Below are positions 5,350-5,577 of a DNA stretch of 5,577 bases, piece after piece (the first letter of the stretch is position 1; every line of letters begins with the position of its first letter). Below the pieces are notes generated by a model. It had not been told where the DNA came from and made no database searches. It worked only from the letters and a program-made list of their open reading frames with translations. A program made the position numbers and the translations under genes. The stretch comes from Chlamydiota bacterium (lineage in GTDB: Bacteria; Chlamydiota; Chlamydiia; Chlamydiales; Criblamydiaceae): contig JAJFMC010000427.1 in the NCBI GenBank assembly GCA_021772365.1, positions 1 through 5,577 on the forward strand. The letters are read 5' to 3'.

Positions 5350-5577
5350 TTATGCGCGGGATGTTTCCGGCTCTTGTTCTTTTTTGAGAGTCGCTCTTCG
5401 ACTGAGTTTCAGCTGTCCACGCTCTGTAATTTCAAGAACCTTAACATCGATCATGTCACCGACTTTAGCGACGTCTTCCATATTTTTTATACGGGTATGA
5501 TCGAATTCGGAGATATGACAAAGACCTTCCTTACCTGGTAGGATCTCTACAAACACACCGAAAGGTACGACAGTTTT
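5350..5577 (-). CDS. pnp: Polyribonucleotide nucleotidyltransferase (PNPase), C-terminal S1 domain; continues past right edge
   Basis: The minus strand is open from the window edge (5577, in frame) to TAA at 5352-5350, giving 75 residues. It covers an S1 RNA-binding domain: KTVVPFGVFVEILPGKEGLC, then HISEFDHTRIKNMEDVAKVG, DMIDVKVLEI and GQLKLSRRATL, ending in a short charged tail EQEPETSRA. 'F-G-(A/V)-F-V-E-x-x-P-G-K-E-G-L-x-H-I-S-E' is the hallmark of the S1 domain at the end of PNPase, the phosphorolytic 3'-5' exoribonuclease of the degradosome. Other S1 proteins are possible in principle, but the position of S1 at the very C-terminus with the LSRRA ending favours pnp. The 'GKEGLCHISEF' wording resembles chlamydial PNPases more than gammaproteobacterial ones ('GKDGLVHISQI'). 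The catalytic RNase PH domains are outside the window. The gene upstream of it cannot be seen. Confidence 0.88.
   Translation of the reverse strand, partial: KTVVPFGVFVEILPGKEGLCHISEFDHTRIKNMEDVAKVGDMIDVKVLEITERGQLKLSRRATLKKEQEPETSRA

Overview
This window looks like chromosome of an intracellular or symbiotic bacterium, most likely a chlamydia-related lineage (Simkania/Parachlamydia-like). That placement is an inference with moderate confidence. It rests on the C-terminal S1-domain residues of the polynucleotide phosphorylase, which resemble chlamydial proteins more than gammaproteobacterial ones, on the moderately AT-rich base composition, and on a eukaryote-like sphingosine-1-phosphate lyase of the kind seen in host-associated bacteria. 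No rRNA, tRNA, CRISPR array or intact insertion sequence was seen.

Layout: (1) Positions 1-542, minus strand: N-terminal 180 residues of a sodium/proton:dicarboxylate (SDF/DAACS) symporter that runs off the left edge and contains a perfect 22-nt palindrome at 19-40. (2) 543-765: AT-rich divergent intergenic region with a TATAAT box and, at 731-755, a perfect 9-bp hairpin just upstream of a small plus-strand ORF. (3) 766-1249: two consecutive small open frames in different phases that read like one frameshifted gene for a small soluble protein. The second frame ends in Cys-Ile-Ile-Ser, a textbook CaaX prenylation box. (4) 1250-1595: no convincing gene; minus-strand scraps of protein-like sequence in two phases suggest a decayed gene. 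(5) 1608-3639, plus strand: a two-gene operon of a nitronate monooxygenase-like flavoprotein and a ten-helix SLC10A7-like transporter (SBF-like family), 16 nt apart. (6) 3750-5179, minus strand: a sphingosine-1-phosphate lyase gene. Its catalytic part is intact in one frame, while a short N-terminal segment with a membrane helix lies in another frame that overlaps it. The linker normally found between membrane anchor and catalytic domain is absent. (7) 5350-5577, minus strand: last 76 residues of pnp (C-terminal S1 domain), followed by a strong hairpin at 5315-5341.

Functional picture: metabolite transport (dicarboxylate symporter, SLC10A7-like carrier), a flavin oxidoreductase, housekeeping RNA decay (pnp), and genes with a host-interaction flavour (S1P lyase and the CaaX-ended small ORF). 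Both host-interaction candidates appear interrupted by frameshifts. That fits either gene decay in a reducing genome or sequencing/assembly indels. The S1P lyase and the CaaX ORF are the most interesting parts of the window.
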